Shown here: in pieces, positions 44,567 to 52,684 of the stretch
Layout of the letters: each line of letters begins with the position of its first letter
Numbering within the stretch: position 1 is the stretch's first letter
DNA from: a virus
IMG/VR virus record: IMGVR_UViG_3300044630_003511
Span: 22,701-86,700 of that record
Reading direction: 5' to 3' (one strand)
DNA: 64,000 nucleotides
Notes under the pieces: model-generated
What the model was told of the DNA's origin: nothing
Databases searched by the model: none
What the model saw: the letters and a program-made list of their open reading frames with translations, nothing else
Made by a program: the position numbers and the translations under genes

Positions 44567-44606
44567 ATTTTATCGTTTTAAAGGTTTATGTCTTAATCTT
44601 ACTATA

Positions 44607-44638
44607 CAAACATACGAATAATATTTGATATATACAAG
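44607..44638 (-). promoter_or_regulatory. Extended Bacteroidota-type promoter
   Basis: Minus strand: CTTG, 20 bp, TATGTTTG. A T-rich tract and the 16-bp motif at 44671 lie upstream, as at the promoters at 62003 and 62787. Confidence 0.65.
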
Positions 44639-44670
44639 CCTTTTTTCGTTTATTTTTCAACTTTTTCATA

Positions 44671-44686
44671 ACGTGTTGATAATCAA
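44671..44686. repeat. Promoter-upstream motif ACGTGTTGATAATCAA, copy 1
   Basis: Lies 33 bp upstream of the -33 box of the promoter at 44607. Related copies lie at 62067 and 62851, again 33 bp upstream of a -33 box. Confidence 0.5.
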
Positions 44687-44691
44687 TAGCA

Positions 44692-44733
44692 TAAAAAAAT
44701 CCCCACAATTGAACTTAATCAAAGGTAGGGATT
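44692..44733 (-). terminator. Rho-independent terminator after phoH
   Basis: AATCCCCAC (44698-44706) pairs with GTAGGGATT (44725-44733) with one wobble on the minus strand, followed by six or more T. Confidence 0.8.
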
Positions 44734-44766
44734 AAACCTCTAAGGTAGCGCCGTCAAGGAATACTT

Positions 44767-45492
44767 TTATTTTTTTGAACCAGTTGTTTCTGCAAATTCC
44801 ATATATGCATCTAATAAGGAATCAACTACTGGGTGTCTATGGTTTTGAAGTAGAGTTAATGAATCCATATCCTTAATCTTCTTTGCAGCTGATAATAGAA
44901 ACTTAAACCCACTCTCTCCTCTATATTTTAAATCTACTTGTTGTGAATCTCCACATACAACCATTTTACTTCTTAATCCCAAACGTGATGTAATCATCTC
45001 CATTTGGTCATTGGTACAATTCTGAGCCTCATCTACAATAATAAATGAATCTAAAAATGTTCTACCCCTCATAAATGCAAGTGGTACAATTTCAACTTGT
45101 CCACTTTCTATAATCTTATCTATTTTTTCTTTATTGTATAATTGATAAAAGTTTGCGTAAATTGGTTGCATCCAAGGTTCCATCTTTTGATGTAAATCAC
45201 CCGGTAAGAATCCAATTTCTTCTTTACTTACCGTTGGTCTGGTTATAACAATTTGTTTTACACTCTTTTTGAATAACATATCTAATGCCACTTGACATGC
45301 CAATAAGGTTTTACCACTTCCCGCCTTACCACTTAATATGGTAATAGCGTTATTTAAAATTACTTCCTTACCTACTTTTTGTTCTGCATTTAATTGGAGT
45401 TGAAATTTAATAGGGCCCTTCGGTCTTTCTATAATATTCTCTCTAATTTCCTCAGTTAATTTTCTGTGTTTTGCCGATTGATTCTCTGCCAT
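44767..45492 (-). CDS. phoH: PhoH-family ATPase
   Basis: 241 residues. Walker A is LSGKAGSGKTLLACQ (about 50), Walker B is FIIVDEAQNCT (about 152), and TRPTVSKEEIGFLPGD is a PhoH signature. PhoH proteins are widespread in marine and other phages. They are single-domain ATPases, possibly RNA helicase-like, with an uncertain role in infection. It is the last gene before a strong terminator. Confidence 0.93.
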   Translation of the reverse strand: MAENQSAKHRKLTEEIRENIIERPKGPIKFQLQLNAEQKVGKEVILNNAITILSGKAGSGKTLLACQVALDMLFKKSVKQIVITRPTVSKEEIGFLPGDLHQKMEPWMQPIYANFYQLYNKEKIDKIIESGQVEIVPLAFMRGRTFLDSFIIVDEAQNCTNDQMEMITSRLGLRSKMVVCGDSQQVDLKYRGESGFKFLLSAAKKIKDMDSLTLLQNHRHPVVDSLLDAYMEFAETTGSKK

Positions 45493-45501
45493 AAATAATT
45501 G

Positions 45502-45864
45502 TTAGGTTAAATTCATTTGCTTACGCTTCGGTTTGGCTGGTGTGATATTGGTTAAACGAATTCCTTTTTGAACGGAAACTATTTTAGCACAAATTTCATA
45601 CTTTTCCATTCTTTCGCATAATGCTAATAATTGTTGTAACGCTTTCACATAATCTTCCCTTTGAATTACGGATACGATTTCCGAATTCTGAAATTCAATT
45701 AGTACGATTGATTGTGATTTTGATGATAAGGCTAGTCGAAGATTTTCTAGCACATTTAATAATAGTTCATCACCATAATTGTATAAGTACTGGTTTAGTA
45801 CTTTGTTTTTTATGGATAGGTATTTTCTCCATTCTACACTTGGTAAAGCTTTTTGTTTTCTCAA
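45502..45864 (-). CDS. Unknown protein with probable TTG start
   Basis: 120 residues. No in-frame ATG exists upstream of the body, so the TTG at 45864 is taken as start, with lower certainty. SSKSQSIVLIEFQNSEIVSV is beta-like, the middle is helical, and the C-terminus is basic (TPAKPKRKQMNLT). It precedes phoH with a 9-bp gap. A late-type element lies 26 nt upstream. Confidence 0.5.
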   Translation of the reverse strand: MRKQKALPSVEWRKYLSIKNKVLNQYLYNYGDELLLNVLENLRLALSSKSQSIVLIEFQNSEIVSVIQREDYVKALQQLLALCERMEKYEICAKIVSVQKGIRLTNITPAKPKRKQMNLT

Positions 45865-45890
45865 AGTTCCAATATGTTAGTGTTACTTAT

Positions 45891-45899
45891 TATAAGTAT
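45891..45899 (-). promoter_or_regulatory. Late-type element ATACTTATA
   Basis: Lies 26 nt upstream of the probable TTG start at 45864. Confidence 0.35.
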
Positions 45900-45923
45900 T
45901 CTATAACATTTTATTTAATGTTA

Positions 45924-46901
45924 TTATGATGATATTGGTGAGTTATTATTTGATGTTTGCCCCGTACCCTCTGTAAGTACACTTTGGGGTTTATCCCATT
46001 GTTGTGTATTAATATTCCATTTCCAATCAATATTTTTATCATCGGTTGCGATTTCATTTTGAAAATCACCAGGTCTACCAAATGGTGGAAATGTAGTTGG
46101 GTTATTTAAATTGTTTGGTAATTCACCAGGCAATGGTACTGCACTGTCATATATTTCACCACCAGTATTATATTTCCATCTACCCAATTTCTTACCACGA
46201 ATTAATCTATCTTCATATTTTGCTTCAGGTTTTTGTACTACCCAATCAACATATCTAACAATATCATCAATATTATAAGTTGGATTCGAACGTGCTTTTC
46301 TATAATCACTAACGCTTGGGTCTATACCAAGATTAAAATTAGAGTTTGCAAATAAATTCTTTAATACAAGAACACCATTATCGGCAGTTTGATTTAGTTC
46401 ACTAAAGTGTAATGCCTCTACTTTTTTCTTTATACCATCTAATGTTACTACAACAATAGCAGGTACCTTTGCAGCGGCTGGAACATAGTATGGATTATTT
46501 TGTGAATATGTATAAACCAATTCATCATAAAATGGTTTAGATGTATATAATATTGGATTTGCATCATTTACAGTTTCCTTTATAGATAGGAAAAACTTAA
46601 AAGAAGTACCATCTACAATCTTTATGTTGCTAATATCTATTTTTGGAAAATCTACAAAGTTTTGTTTATATTCACCACTTATACGAATAAACCCACTATT
46701 GTTGAATTTAGATACAGTACTTTGTTTAGGTGTACCCTCCTCATCTTTAACAAGTCTTATACCAACAAGTTGTTCTTTACTAATATCATTAGATTCGATA
46801 GTAGCACCATCCAATGTAATACGGCTTACTTTCGTTACCTCATCGGTTGAAGTTGCCTTTATGGTTTTGTTTGGTAGCTGACTTAGTGATTCTATCTTCA
46901 T
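45924..46901 (-). CDS. Probable virion protein
   Basis: 325 residues, beta-rich, with RITLDGATIESNDI and FNNSGFIRISGEYKQNFVD. The C-terminal 60 residues are rich in Asn, Pro, Thr and Ser and probably disordered. No enzyme motif. The late-type element directly in front of the start and the composition suggest a structural role. It is isolated from the main structural block. Confidence 0.5.
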   Translation of the reverse strand: MKIESLSQLPNKTIKATSTDEVTKVSRITLDGATIESNDISKEQLVGIRLVKDEEGTPKQSTVSKFNNSGFIRISGEYKQNFVDFPKIDISNIKIVDGTSFKFFLSIKETVNDANPILYTSKPFYDELVYTYSQNNPYYVPAAAKVPAIVVVTLDGIKKKVEALHFSELNQTADNGVLVLKNLFANSNFNLGIDPSVSDYRKARSNPTYNIDDIVRYVDWVVQKPEAKYEDRLIRGKKLGRWKYNTGGEIYDSAVPLPGELPNNLNNPTTFPPFGRPGDFQNEIATDDKNIDWKWNINTQQWDKPQSVLTEGTGQTSNNNSPISS

Positions 46902-46904
46902 ACA

Positions 46905-46913
46905 TATAAATAT
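46905..46913 (-). promoter_or_regulatory. Late-type element ATATTTATA, 3 nt from the start codon
   Basis: Placed like the elements at 24323 and 25783, almost touching the ATG at 46901. Confidence 0.4.
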
Positions 46914-46915
46914 GA

Positions 46916-47356
46916 TTAATCATAATATTCTACAATAACACCAGCTTCTTTAAACATTTGAATTGAACGTTCCGCCGACTGCTTCCATATCTCAGGCCAA
47001 GGTTTTGTAGATGTTCTGAATACTACCTTTATTATTCCAGCTGAAATTATACCTCTAGCACAATCAGCACAACTAATATCACACGTCATATACATTGTTG
47101 TACCTAAAGTAGATACACCAATTCTAGCAGCATTATAAATAGCGTTTCTTTCCGCATGTTCGAACCAAAAGTATTTCTCAGGTCTTTCTTGCCTCTCATC
47201 AATATCATCGTTTATACCCCTTGGAAATGAGTTATAGCCGGTAGAAACAATTGAATTGTCTTTACCGACTAACACTACACCAATCTGAGTTTTGATATCT
47301 TTTGATTTAAGTTTTACTTGCTCCGCAATGTTTATGAAATACTCATCCCAATTCAT
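46916..47356 (-). CDS. dCMP deaminase-like protein
   Basis: 146 residues. HAERNAIYNAARIG carries the zinc His and catalytic Glu, and CDISCADCARGIISAGI the two zinc Cys. GIGVVLVGKDNSIVSTGYNS-like N-terminal strands (here VVLVGKDNSIVSTGYNSFPR) fit deoxycytidylate deaminase. It converts dCMP to dUMP, feeding dTTP synthesis. Its ATG overlaps the stop of the phosphoesterase gene by 4 bp. Confidence 0.85.
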   Translation of the reverse strand: MNWDEYFINIAEQVKLKSKDIKTQIGVVLVGKDNSIVSTGYNSFPRGINDDIDERQERPEKYFWFEHAERNAIYNAARIGVSTLGTTMYMTCDISCADCARGIISAGIIKVVFRTSTKPWPEIWKQSAERSIQMFKEAGVIVEYYD

Positions 47357-48048
47357 ATAAATTCAATTTCGTTAGTTTCTGAATTCCAATCAAATGTGAT
47401 TGGATTATTAACTTGCTCATATGCTTCATTTAAAACTGAAGCATTAAAGAAGTGAGTACCATTGTGAAATTTGTAACCATATCCACCATGTATATGTCCG
47501 AATACATGAATCTTTGGTGGTTGTTCATCTAACTTTTCTCTAAGTAAAGCACATCCTAAATGTGGTTGACTATATGGTGGTCCACTTACATCTAAGTGGT
47601 CTTGTGGAGGTCCGTGAGTAATAAGAATATCGGTATCTTTGGGGATTGCTTCCCATTTAGCTTCCAACTCACTACCACCTTTAGGTAAGTTAAATGCCCA
47701 ATCGTAAAATTCAGGTTGCCAAGGGCTACCATAGATTTTAACCATTTGTTCAATATCACTAACTTTAATCCAATCATCCTGTAAGTAATCAATCCATTTA
47801 TATGAATTAAGGATTTCCATTACCTTTTCTGGATGGTCTTCAAACATTCTATCGTGATTACCCGCAATGAATACCTTATGATGATAATTATCAATACCAT
47901 TAAACCATTCACAAAATGAATAGATATCATTTGCATGGTAACCACTATTCATTATATCACCTGCATGAATAAGTAAATCACCACCAGGTAATTGTTCTGT
48001 AAGTTTATAATGCTTTGTATGTGTATCTGATATTAATGTAATTTTCAT
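47353..48048 (-). CDS. Calcineurin-like metallophosphoesterase
   Basis: 231 residues. LISDTHTKH, LLIHAGDIMNSG, FIAGNHDRMF, ILITHGPPQDH and HVFGHIHGGYG are the five metal-binding blocks. The spacing resembles the MPPED/YfcE-like class of small phosphoesterases that cleave cyclic or nucleic-acid phosphodiesters. Coupled to the dCMP deaminase gene. Substrate unknown. Confidence 0.85.
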   Translation of the reverse strand: MKITLISDTHTKHYKLTEQLPGGDLLIHAGDIMNSGYHANDIYSFCEWFNGIDNYHHKVFIAGNHDRMFEDHPEKVMEILNSYKWIDYLQDDWIKVSDIEQMVKIYGSPWQPEFYDWAFNLPKGGSELEAKWEAIPKDTDILITHGPPQDHLDVSGPPYSQPHLGCALLREKLDEQPPKIHVFGHIHGGYGYKFHNGTHFFNASVLNEAYEQVNNPITFDWNSETNEIEFI

Positions 48049-48056
48049 AACTTATT

Positions 48057-48413
48057 TTATTTTGCCCATTTACCTCGTTGAACGATTTGAGCGATTATTC
48101 CATATACTGATAAATCTTCATAAGTGTCTTGAATTGATTCACCTACTTCATCAGGTTGACCTAATACAACTAATTGCTTTAAACGTTGTACCTTATCATT
48201 TATTCTGAACCATAATCCAGTTAATGATAGTTTAACATCATCTTTGGATTCTAATGGAGTTCCTACTGAAATATTACCCGGTCCATAATTCCTTTGTTTT
48301 TTACAAAAGGTAATATACATCTCATCTAATATTGTTTTAAACTCTTCACAAGTTTGAGGGTAAGTTCTTTCACAAAACTCAACTGCTGTTTCTATTTTTT
48401 GCTCGTTATTCAT
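48057..48413 (-). CDS. DUF1599-like nucleotide-modification-associated protein
   Basis: 118 residues from the ATG at 48413. The frame extends to a TTG at 48440, but that lies inside the promoter -7 box. EFKTILDEMYITFCKKQRNY with GPGNISVGTP, then LWFRINDKVQRLKQLVV and DTYEDLSVYGIIAQI, resembles the DUF1599 family. Its members are linked to nucleotide metabolism or DNA base modification in phages. It leads the unit with the phosphoesterase and deaminase. Confidence 0.7.
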   Translation of the reverse strand: MNNEQKIETAVEFCERTYPQTCEEFKTILDEMYITFCKKQRNYGPGNISVGTPLESKDDVKLSLTGLWFRINDKVQRLKQLVVLGQPDEVGESIQDTYEDLSVYGIIAQIVQRGKWAK

Positions 48414-48437
48414 ATAGTGTGTATTATTGTTTAAGAA

Positions 48438-48469
48438 CAAATATACGAATAAAAATCCACATTTCCAAA
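48438..48469 (-). promoter_or_regulatory. Bacteroidota-type promoter for the DUF1599/phosphoesterase/deaminase unit
   Basis: Minus strand: TTTG, 20 bp, TATATTTG. Ends 24 nt before the ATG at 48413. Confidence 0.75.
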
Positions 48470-48481
48470 CAAAATAAACTT

Positions 48482-48741
48482 TATTTTCTAAAATGAAAAA
48501 TAGTTGAAATTTTCTTTACGTTTTGTCAAAGTTGTATATATGTATATAAGAAATAACAATACTCTAAGGTGAAGCTAATGAGTCTAAACGCTTCGAAACT
48601 TCAGGTACCCACTCCTGTTGGATAAGATAAAATTTCCTTTCTACACTTTCAAAAACGCACAGAGACACGGTGACACTGTTACCTGAGTTATTATAATATA
48701 GTTTAAAAAGAATAAATTAAAAAAAGACAGAGACAGAGACT
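48482..48741 (+). other. Gene-free stretch with hairpins, possible plus-strand small RNA
   Basis: No open frame is convincing. Three short hairpins lie in series: GAAGC (48571) with GCTTC (48590), CAGG (48602) with CCTG (48614), and GGTGAC (48669) with GTTACC (48678). The last contains a G-T pair that is a wobble only on the plus strand. It ends in an AGACAGAGACAGAGAC repeat. A transcript is not proven. Confidence 0.3.
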
Positions 48742-48981
48742 TTAGACTACTTCGAAGTTAAATGAATCTATTTTTTTAACTACCCTATATACCCTAGCGG
48801 TTGGGTCATTATTATCCAATTCATCTCTTTTTGATTGAGCTTCTTCGATTGTATCAAACTCATCCAAAGTATCATCTGAATTTAATTTGTAAACCCAGAT
48901 TTGCCTCTTAGCCCAATTTGGGTCACCTGCGTTAACATCGGTTGGTATTAGTTGTTTTTGTACTGCGTATTTTACTTCCAT
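48742..48981 (-). CDS. Small protein, unknown
   Basis: 79 residues. KYAVQKQLIPTDVNAGDPNW, KRQIWVYKLNSDDTLDEFDT, then ARVYRVVKKIDSF, with a beta-beta-alpha-beta look. A late-type element lies 23 nt upstream. No family recognised. Confidence 0.6.
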   Translation of the reverse strand: MEVKYAVQKQLIPTDVNAGDPNWAKRQIWVYKLNSDDTLDEFDTIEEAQSKRDELDNNDPTARVYRVVKKIDSFNFEVV

Positions 48982-49004
48982 TATATTGATGAATTAATTT
49001 TGAA

Positions 49005-49013
49005 TATAAATAT
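49005..49013 (-). promoter_or_regulatory. Late-type element ATATTTATA
   Basis: Lies 23 nt upstream of the ATG at 48981. Confidence 0.45.
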
Positions 49014-49054
49014 CTTATATTATCATTTTTATATATTTCAGACAGGTTGACATA

Positions 49055-49083
49055 GAAAAATACCACTATAATTTATAATGGTA
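49055..49083 (-). terminator. Probable terminator after the helicase gene
   Basis: TACCA and TATAA (49061-49071) pair with TTATA and TGGTA (49073-49083) with one mismatch, followed on the minus strand by TTTTTC. Confidence 0.6.
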
Positions 49084-49118
49084 ATTGTGTCTAATAAGTT
49101 TTTATGAATTTACTTTAG

Positions 49119-50495
49119 TTAAATTCCAATCGATTTTAATCTTAAAATCTCATCTTTAACTTTTTGATTAAATGGTGTCCAGTTAAAATTAGTTAACATC
49201 CACTCTCTATATGATATAGGAATTTCTCTAACTTCCTTTCCAGCAAATTTACCAAATGGCATAAATACTTTGTCACCACCTGCCGCTTTCTCTTGTGGGG
49301 TAGCTTCACCCTCTATATGTAATCCGATTTCACTTAATGGAATGCCTGTTAGTTGTTTCTTACCTTCACCATACATAACCCAATTATTTTCCTCTTCTTT
49401 AAAGTAGATATCTTCAACCTTTCCAAATTTAGGAACTGCCCCAACAAAATCAACAACCAATCCTTCAGATTTATTTGGGTGAATACGAGTCACCCTACCA
49501 ACAAACTGATACCACCAACTTAATGATGCGGTAGGTCTGCCGGTTATAATACAATCTAACTCAGGGTAATCGAATCCTACTGAAAGAATGTTTACTTGAG
49601 TAATACATCGTAATCTACCTGCCTTAAAATCATTGATGATTTCATTTCTTTCAGCGCTTGGCATATCAGAATATACTGCCCTACAACTTGGTATACGGGT
49701 TGTTAATTCCTTTGCCTCATCTATTGATGGAACAGCTATAAGGATTGATTTACGTCCGTAAAGTTGTTCAACTTTTTTAACAATTTTATCACCAATATTT
49801 TGTGACTTGTATGCTCTTTTAATAGAAACATCCGAATATTCAGCACCAGTTGTATTATAAACTAAATCACCGGTATTAAAATCATATGATTGATATTCTA
49901 ATCTACTCCAAAATCCCAACTCAACCATTTCTTGAATTTGGGCAACATAGATAATCTTTTTAAAGAAGTTACCTTTCTTAGAACGATTAGTTAACATTAC
50001 CAATTTTGAAAATGGTTTAAAATCCTCACCTAAGTTTGTTTGAAGTTTAAGTGGTGTAGCAGTTAATCCTAATGTATGAACGATACCAGCACCATTTAGG
50101 AAGCGCCTAAGCATTCCATTTGGTTCTCTGGGGAATCTATCACACTCATCGATTATAACCTTTGTAATACCCATTTCTTTGAACTTACCAGCAACCTTTA
50201 CAATGGAACCAATAGTAGCATAGGTTACATTACCAATTTCCTTTTCACCCATAGCGGCTGAATAGATTGATGCTTCTCCTCCCAATGCAATAAACTTATT
50301 ATAGTTTTGCTCCAATAATTCTTTTGATGGTTGTATTACTAATAATCTCTCACCAACTTCCTTTGCGATAGATGCGATAACAATCGATTTACCAAATGCC
50401 GTTGGGGCAACGATAATCGAAGGTACGGGTTTCTTTTCAGAAAAGTATTCCACACCCCTTCTCACAGGTTCTATCTGATTCGGTCTTAACTGCAT
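49119..50495 (-). CDS. SF2 DNA helicase, UvsW-like, with DUF3820-like C-terminus
   Basis: 458 residues. SIIVAPTAFGKSIVIASIAK is motif I, KVIIDECDRF motif II, LGLTATPLKL motif III, VNILSVGFDYPELDCIITGR motif V and QFVGRVTRIHPNK motif VI. This is the plan of UvsW and related recombination helicases, which resolve branched DNA. The last 60 residues (FMPFGKFAGKEVREIP, then REWMLTNF) match the DUF3820-type pattern MPFGKxxGxxLxxxP seen in some exonuclease-associated proteins, an uncommon addition. A host-type promoter lies upstream. Confidence 0.85.
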   Translation of the reverse strand: MQLRPNQIEPVRRGVEYFSEKKPVPSIIVAPTAFGKSIVIASIAKEVGERLLVIQPSKELLEQNYNKFIALGGEASIYSAAMGEKEIGNVTYATIGSIVKVAGKFKEMGITKVIIDECDRFPREPNGMLRRFLNGAGIVHTLGLTATPLKLQTNLGEDFKPFSKLVMLTNRSKKGNFFKKIIYVAQIQEMVELGFWSRLEYQSYDFNTGDLVYNTTGAEYSDVSIKRAYKSQNIGDKIVKKVEQLYGRKSILIAVPSIDEAKELTTRIPSCRAVYSDMPSAERNEIINDFKAGRLRCITQVNILSVGFDYPELDCIITGRPTASLSWWYQFVGRVTRIHPNKSEGLVVDFVGAVPKFGKVEDIYFKEEENNWVMYGEGKKQLTGIPLSEIGLHIEGEATPQEKAAGGDKVFMPFGKFAGKEVREIPISYREWMLTNFNWTPFNQKVKDEILRLKSIGI

Positions 50496-50540
50496 TTAAA
50501 ATAAATAATATTAATTTTACACTATTACATAGTGTAAATA

Positions 50541-50572
50541 CAAATATACGAAAAAAAATCCACATTTCCAAA
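50541..50572 (-). promoter_or_regulatory. Bacteroidota-type promoter for the helicase
   Basis: Minus strand: TTTG, 20 bp, TATATTTG. Ends 45 nt before the ATG at 50495, back to back with the plus-strand promoter at 50606. Confidence 0.75.
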
Positions 50573-50605
50573 TTTTTAACAAAATTTATTTTTTTGTCAA
50601 AAACG

Positions 50606-50637
50606 TTTGGTTATATTAATAAATTGTTGTATCTTTG
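50606..50637 (+). promoter_or_regulatory. Plus-strand Bacteroidota-type promoter for the GT2/LpxH-like pair
   Basis: TTTG, 20 bp, TATCTTTG, then about 90 nt of leader before the ATG at 50728. Confidence 0.75.
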
Positions 50638-50727
50638 TATATTAAATTAATCACTCTATTAAAATAAGTTAATTATTAAATACGATTATATTTAAAGGGA
50701 ACGGGTCTTACCCTATTAATTTTTATT

Positions 50728-51435
50728 ATGAATAAATTATTAACAATCATAATTCCTTGTAAAAATGAGGAATTATATATAGGAAGGACTCTTCGTTCAA
50801 TATCTAAACAAATTGGTATTGGGAATATCAAAATTATAATAGCAGATGCTAATTCAACTGATAATACAATATCAGTAATAGAAGCATCTAAAATATTATA
50901 TGGATTAAATATAAAAATTATTGAAGGTGGTTCGGTTTCGGTTGCTAGAAATAAAGGAGCTAGACAAGCAGAAACTCCTTTTATTTTATTCTTAGATGCT
51001 GATACTGAATTATTAAGTAATGATATTATATATAAAGCTTTAACATCCATTAAAGATGATGGATATTATTTAGCTACTGGAAAAGTAAAAAGTACATCCT
51101 CAACCTTACTATCAAAATTAGCATTTAAATTATTTGTATTTGTTCAAAAGTATTTATTATTCGAAACATTTTGTACGGGTCAATTCTTTATGATTAGTAG
51201 AGTTAGATTTCTAGCTATGAGAGGATTCGATGAGGAGGTAACCCACTCAGAGGACTATCTATTGAGCAAGAGGATAGCCAGGAATCGATTTAAAATTGTA
51301 AATGGATATATCGGTCAGGATGATAGAAGATTTAAAAAAATGGGTTATTTTGTATTCTTTTGGTTTTTGGTTAAGAACTACATCAACAAAAACAATAGGG
51401 AGTGGTTTATTAATGATGTAGGTTATTGGAAATAA
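50728..51435 (+). CDS. Family 2 glycosyltransferase
   Basis: 235 residues. LTIIIPCKNEELYIGRTLRS is the GT2 opening, IIADANSTDNT the nucleotide-binding Asp, GGSVSVARNKGARQAETPFI and LFLDADTE the DxD metal site, and FDEEVTHSEDYLLSKRI the ED acceptor region. It transfers a sugar from a nucleotide donor, most likely to a lipid- or LPS-linked acceptor. It is one of few plus-strand genes, with its own promoter, and its stop overlaps the start of the LpxH-like gene. Confidence 0.88.
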   Translation: MNKLLTIIIPCKNEELYIGRTLRSISKQIGIGNIKIIIADANSTDNTISVIEASKILYGLNIKIIEGGSVSVARNKGARQAETPFILFLDADTELLSNDIIYKALTSIKDDGYYLATGKVKSTSSTLLSKLAFKLFVFVQKYLLFETFCTGQFFMISRVRFLAMRGFDEEVTHSEDYLLSKRIARNRFKIVNGYIGQDDRRFKKMGYFVFFWFLVKNYINKNNREWFINDVGYWK

Positions 51436-52139
51436 TGAAAGTAGAAGCAATGTTTATATCAGATGTCCACTTAGGTTCTAAGGGATGTAACGCTGATAAA
51501 TTATTAGAAGTTCTTAAAAAATATAAACCAGCTAAATTATTTTTAGTTGGTGATATCATTGATGGTTGGTTATTAAAAAAACGAAACTATTGGACTCAAG
51601 ACTTTACAAATATAATAAGAAAAATTCTTTCTTATTCTAAGAATGGAACTGAAGTAATTTATATTACGGGTAATCACGATGAATTCCTACGTTCATATTC
51701 ATCAACTGAATTGGGTAATATAAAAATTATAGATGAGGTTGAGTGGAACGGATATCTAATAACACATGGTGATTTATATGATGGGGTTGTACAACTTAAA
51801 TGGTTGGGTATATTAGGTAGTTGGGGATATGAAGTTGCAATTACCATAGATAGATTCTTAAAGAAACGATTGGGTTATAAGAAATCATTTTCCAAAATGT
51901 TAAAGGATGGTGTTAAACAGGCAGTTAAATTTATTACCGATTTTGAAAATCAACTTGCATATCAATCACATCATAGAAATTTAAAAGGAGTTATTTGCGG
52001 GCATATTCATAAACCAGATGACAAAAAAATATCCATCAAAGGGATGGATATTCATTATTTAAATTGTGGTGATTGGATTGAAAATAATTCCTATATCATA
52101 TATGATAAAGGTGAGTTTGTGTTATGTAAATCTCTTTAA
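51435..52139 (+). CDS. LpxH-like UDP-2,3-diacylglucosamine diphosphatase family protein
   Basis: 234 residues from the ATG at 51435 (TAATG overlap with the GT2 stop). FISDVHLGSKGCN, LVGDIIDGWLLKKR, YITGNHDEFLR, YLITHGDLYDG and GVICGHIHKPD are the metallophosphoesterase blocks. WNG near LITHGD and the HRNLKG stretch recall the LpxH/YbbF-like branch that acts on UDP-diacylglucosamine in lipid A synthesis. Paired with a GT2 gene it may alter host lipid A or a related glycolipid. The substrate is inferred. Confidence 0.75.
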   Translation: MKVEAMFISDVHLGSKGCNADKLLEVLKKYKPAKLFLVGDIIDGWLLKKRNYWTQDFTNIIRKILSYSKNGTEVIYITGNHDEFLRSYSSTELGNIKIIDEVEWNGYLITHGDLYDGVVQLKWLGILGSWGYEVAITIDRFLKKRLGYKKSFSKMLKDGVKQAVKFITDFENQLAYQSHHRNLKGVICGHIHKPDDKKISIKGMDIHYLNCGDWIENNSYIIYDKGEFVLCKSL

Positions 52140-52672
52140 ATATTATCAATTATATAATCCAATGTAGCATCTTTACCTTTTAAATCCTTCCAATATTTGG
52201 AATTAATAAAGGTAGAATATAGGTTTTTCATATTAGTATCCGCTTCCATTTCCCAAGGTAATTTAACATATGATGCAATATCAGATTTCATTAACTTACC
52301 ATAATCCTTTACATTGATATACTCCTTACCCTTCCATAGGATAGCACTATATTCTTTATTTGGTAAGAGTTCTTTTTTAACAACCTGCTTAACATGCGTT
52401 AGTTCATGTATCATTGATTGTATAACTCTCTTATATGATTGATTTGGATTAAAATGTAAATAAAATTTACCACTATTTACTGAGTTTGAATTTAATGATA
52501 TATCACCAATCATTCCCGCCTTCTCCTTTTTCTTTACTATAATCTTAGCATTAAATCCATACTTATCCATCATAAATGAAACTACCGATTTTACCAGCAG
52601 CGCTTCATGTGGTTTCATCTTCAAAGATGAACCAAATAAATCTTCATTCATTATAGATTTTAATCGTATCAT
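52136..52672 (-). CDS. Zincin-type metalloprotease-like protein
   Basis: 178 residues from the ATG at 52672 (alternative ATG two codons upstream). MIHELTHVKQ contains the HExxH zinc site (about 88-97), and PWEMEADTN provides a possible third ligand (Glu, about 140). The N-terminus MIRLKSIMNEDLFG recalls a leader common in phage-encoded virion-processing proteins. It could process virion or host proteins. It converges on and overlaps the LpxH-like gene by 4 bp. Confidence 0.65.
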   Translation of the reverse strand: MIRLKSIMNEDLFGSSLKMKPHEALLVKSVVSFMMDKYGFNAKIIVKKKEKAGMIGDISLNSNSVNSGKFYLHFNPNQSYKRVIQSMIHELTHVKQVVKKELLPNKEYSAILWKGKEYINVKDYGKLMKSDIASYVKLPWEMEADTNMKNLYSTFINSKYWKDLKGKDATLDYIIDNI

Positions 52673-52675
52673 ATA

Positions 52676-52684
52676 CATAAATAT
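52676..52684 (-). promoter_or_regulatory. Late-type element ATATTTATG
   Basis: One mismatch to the family. Lies 3 nt upstream of the ATG at 52672. Confidence 0.3.

Noticed and set aside
48414-48440. TTG-started extension of the DUF1599-like gene
   Set aside because: The TTG is part of the promoter -7 box and could not be in the message.
48576-48600. Hammerhead-ribozyme-like core (CTAATGAG ... CGAAAC)
   Set aside because: The invariant G of CUGAUGA is A here, the stem II that should lie between the two core parts does not pair, and the bases form a competing GAAGC/GCTTC hairpin.
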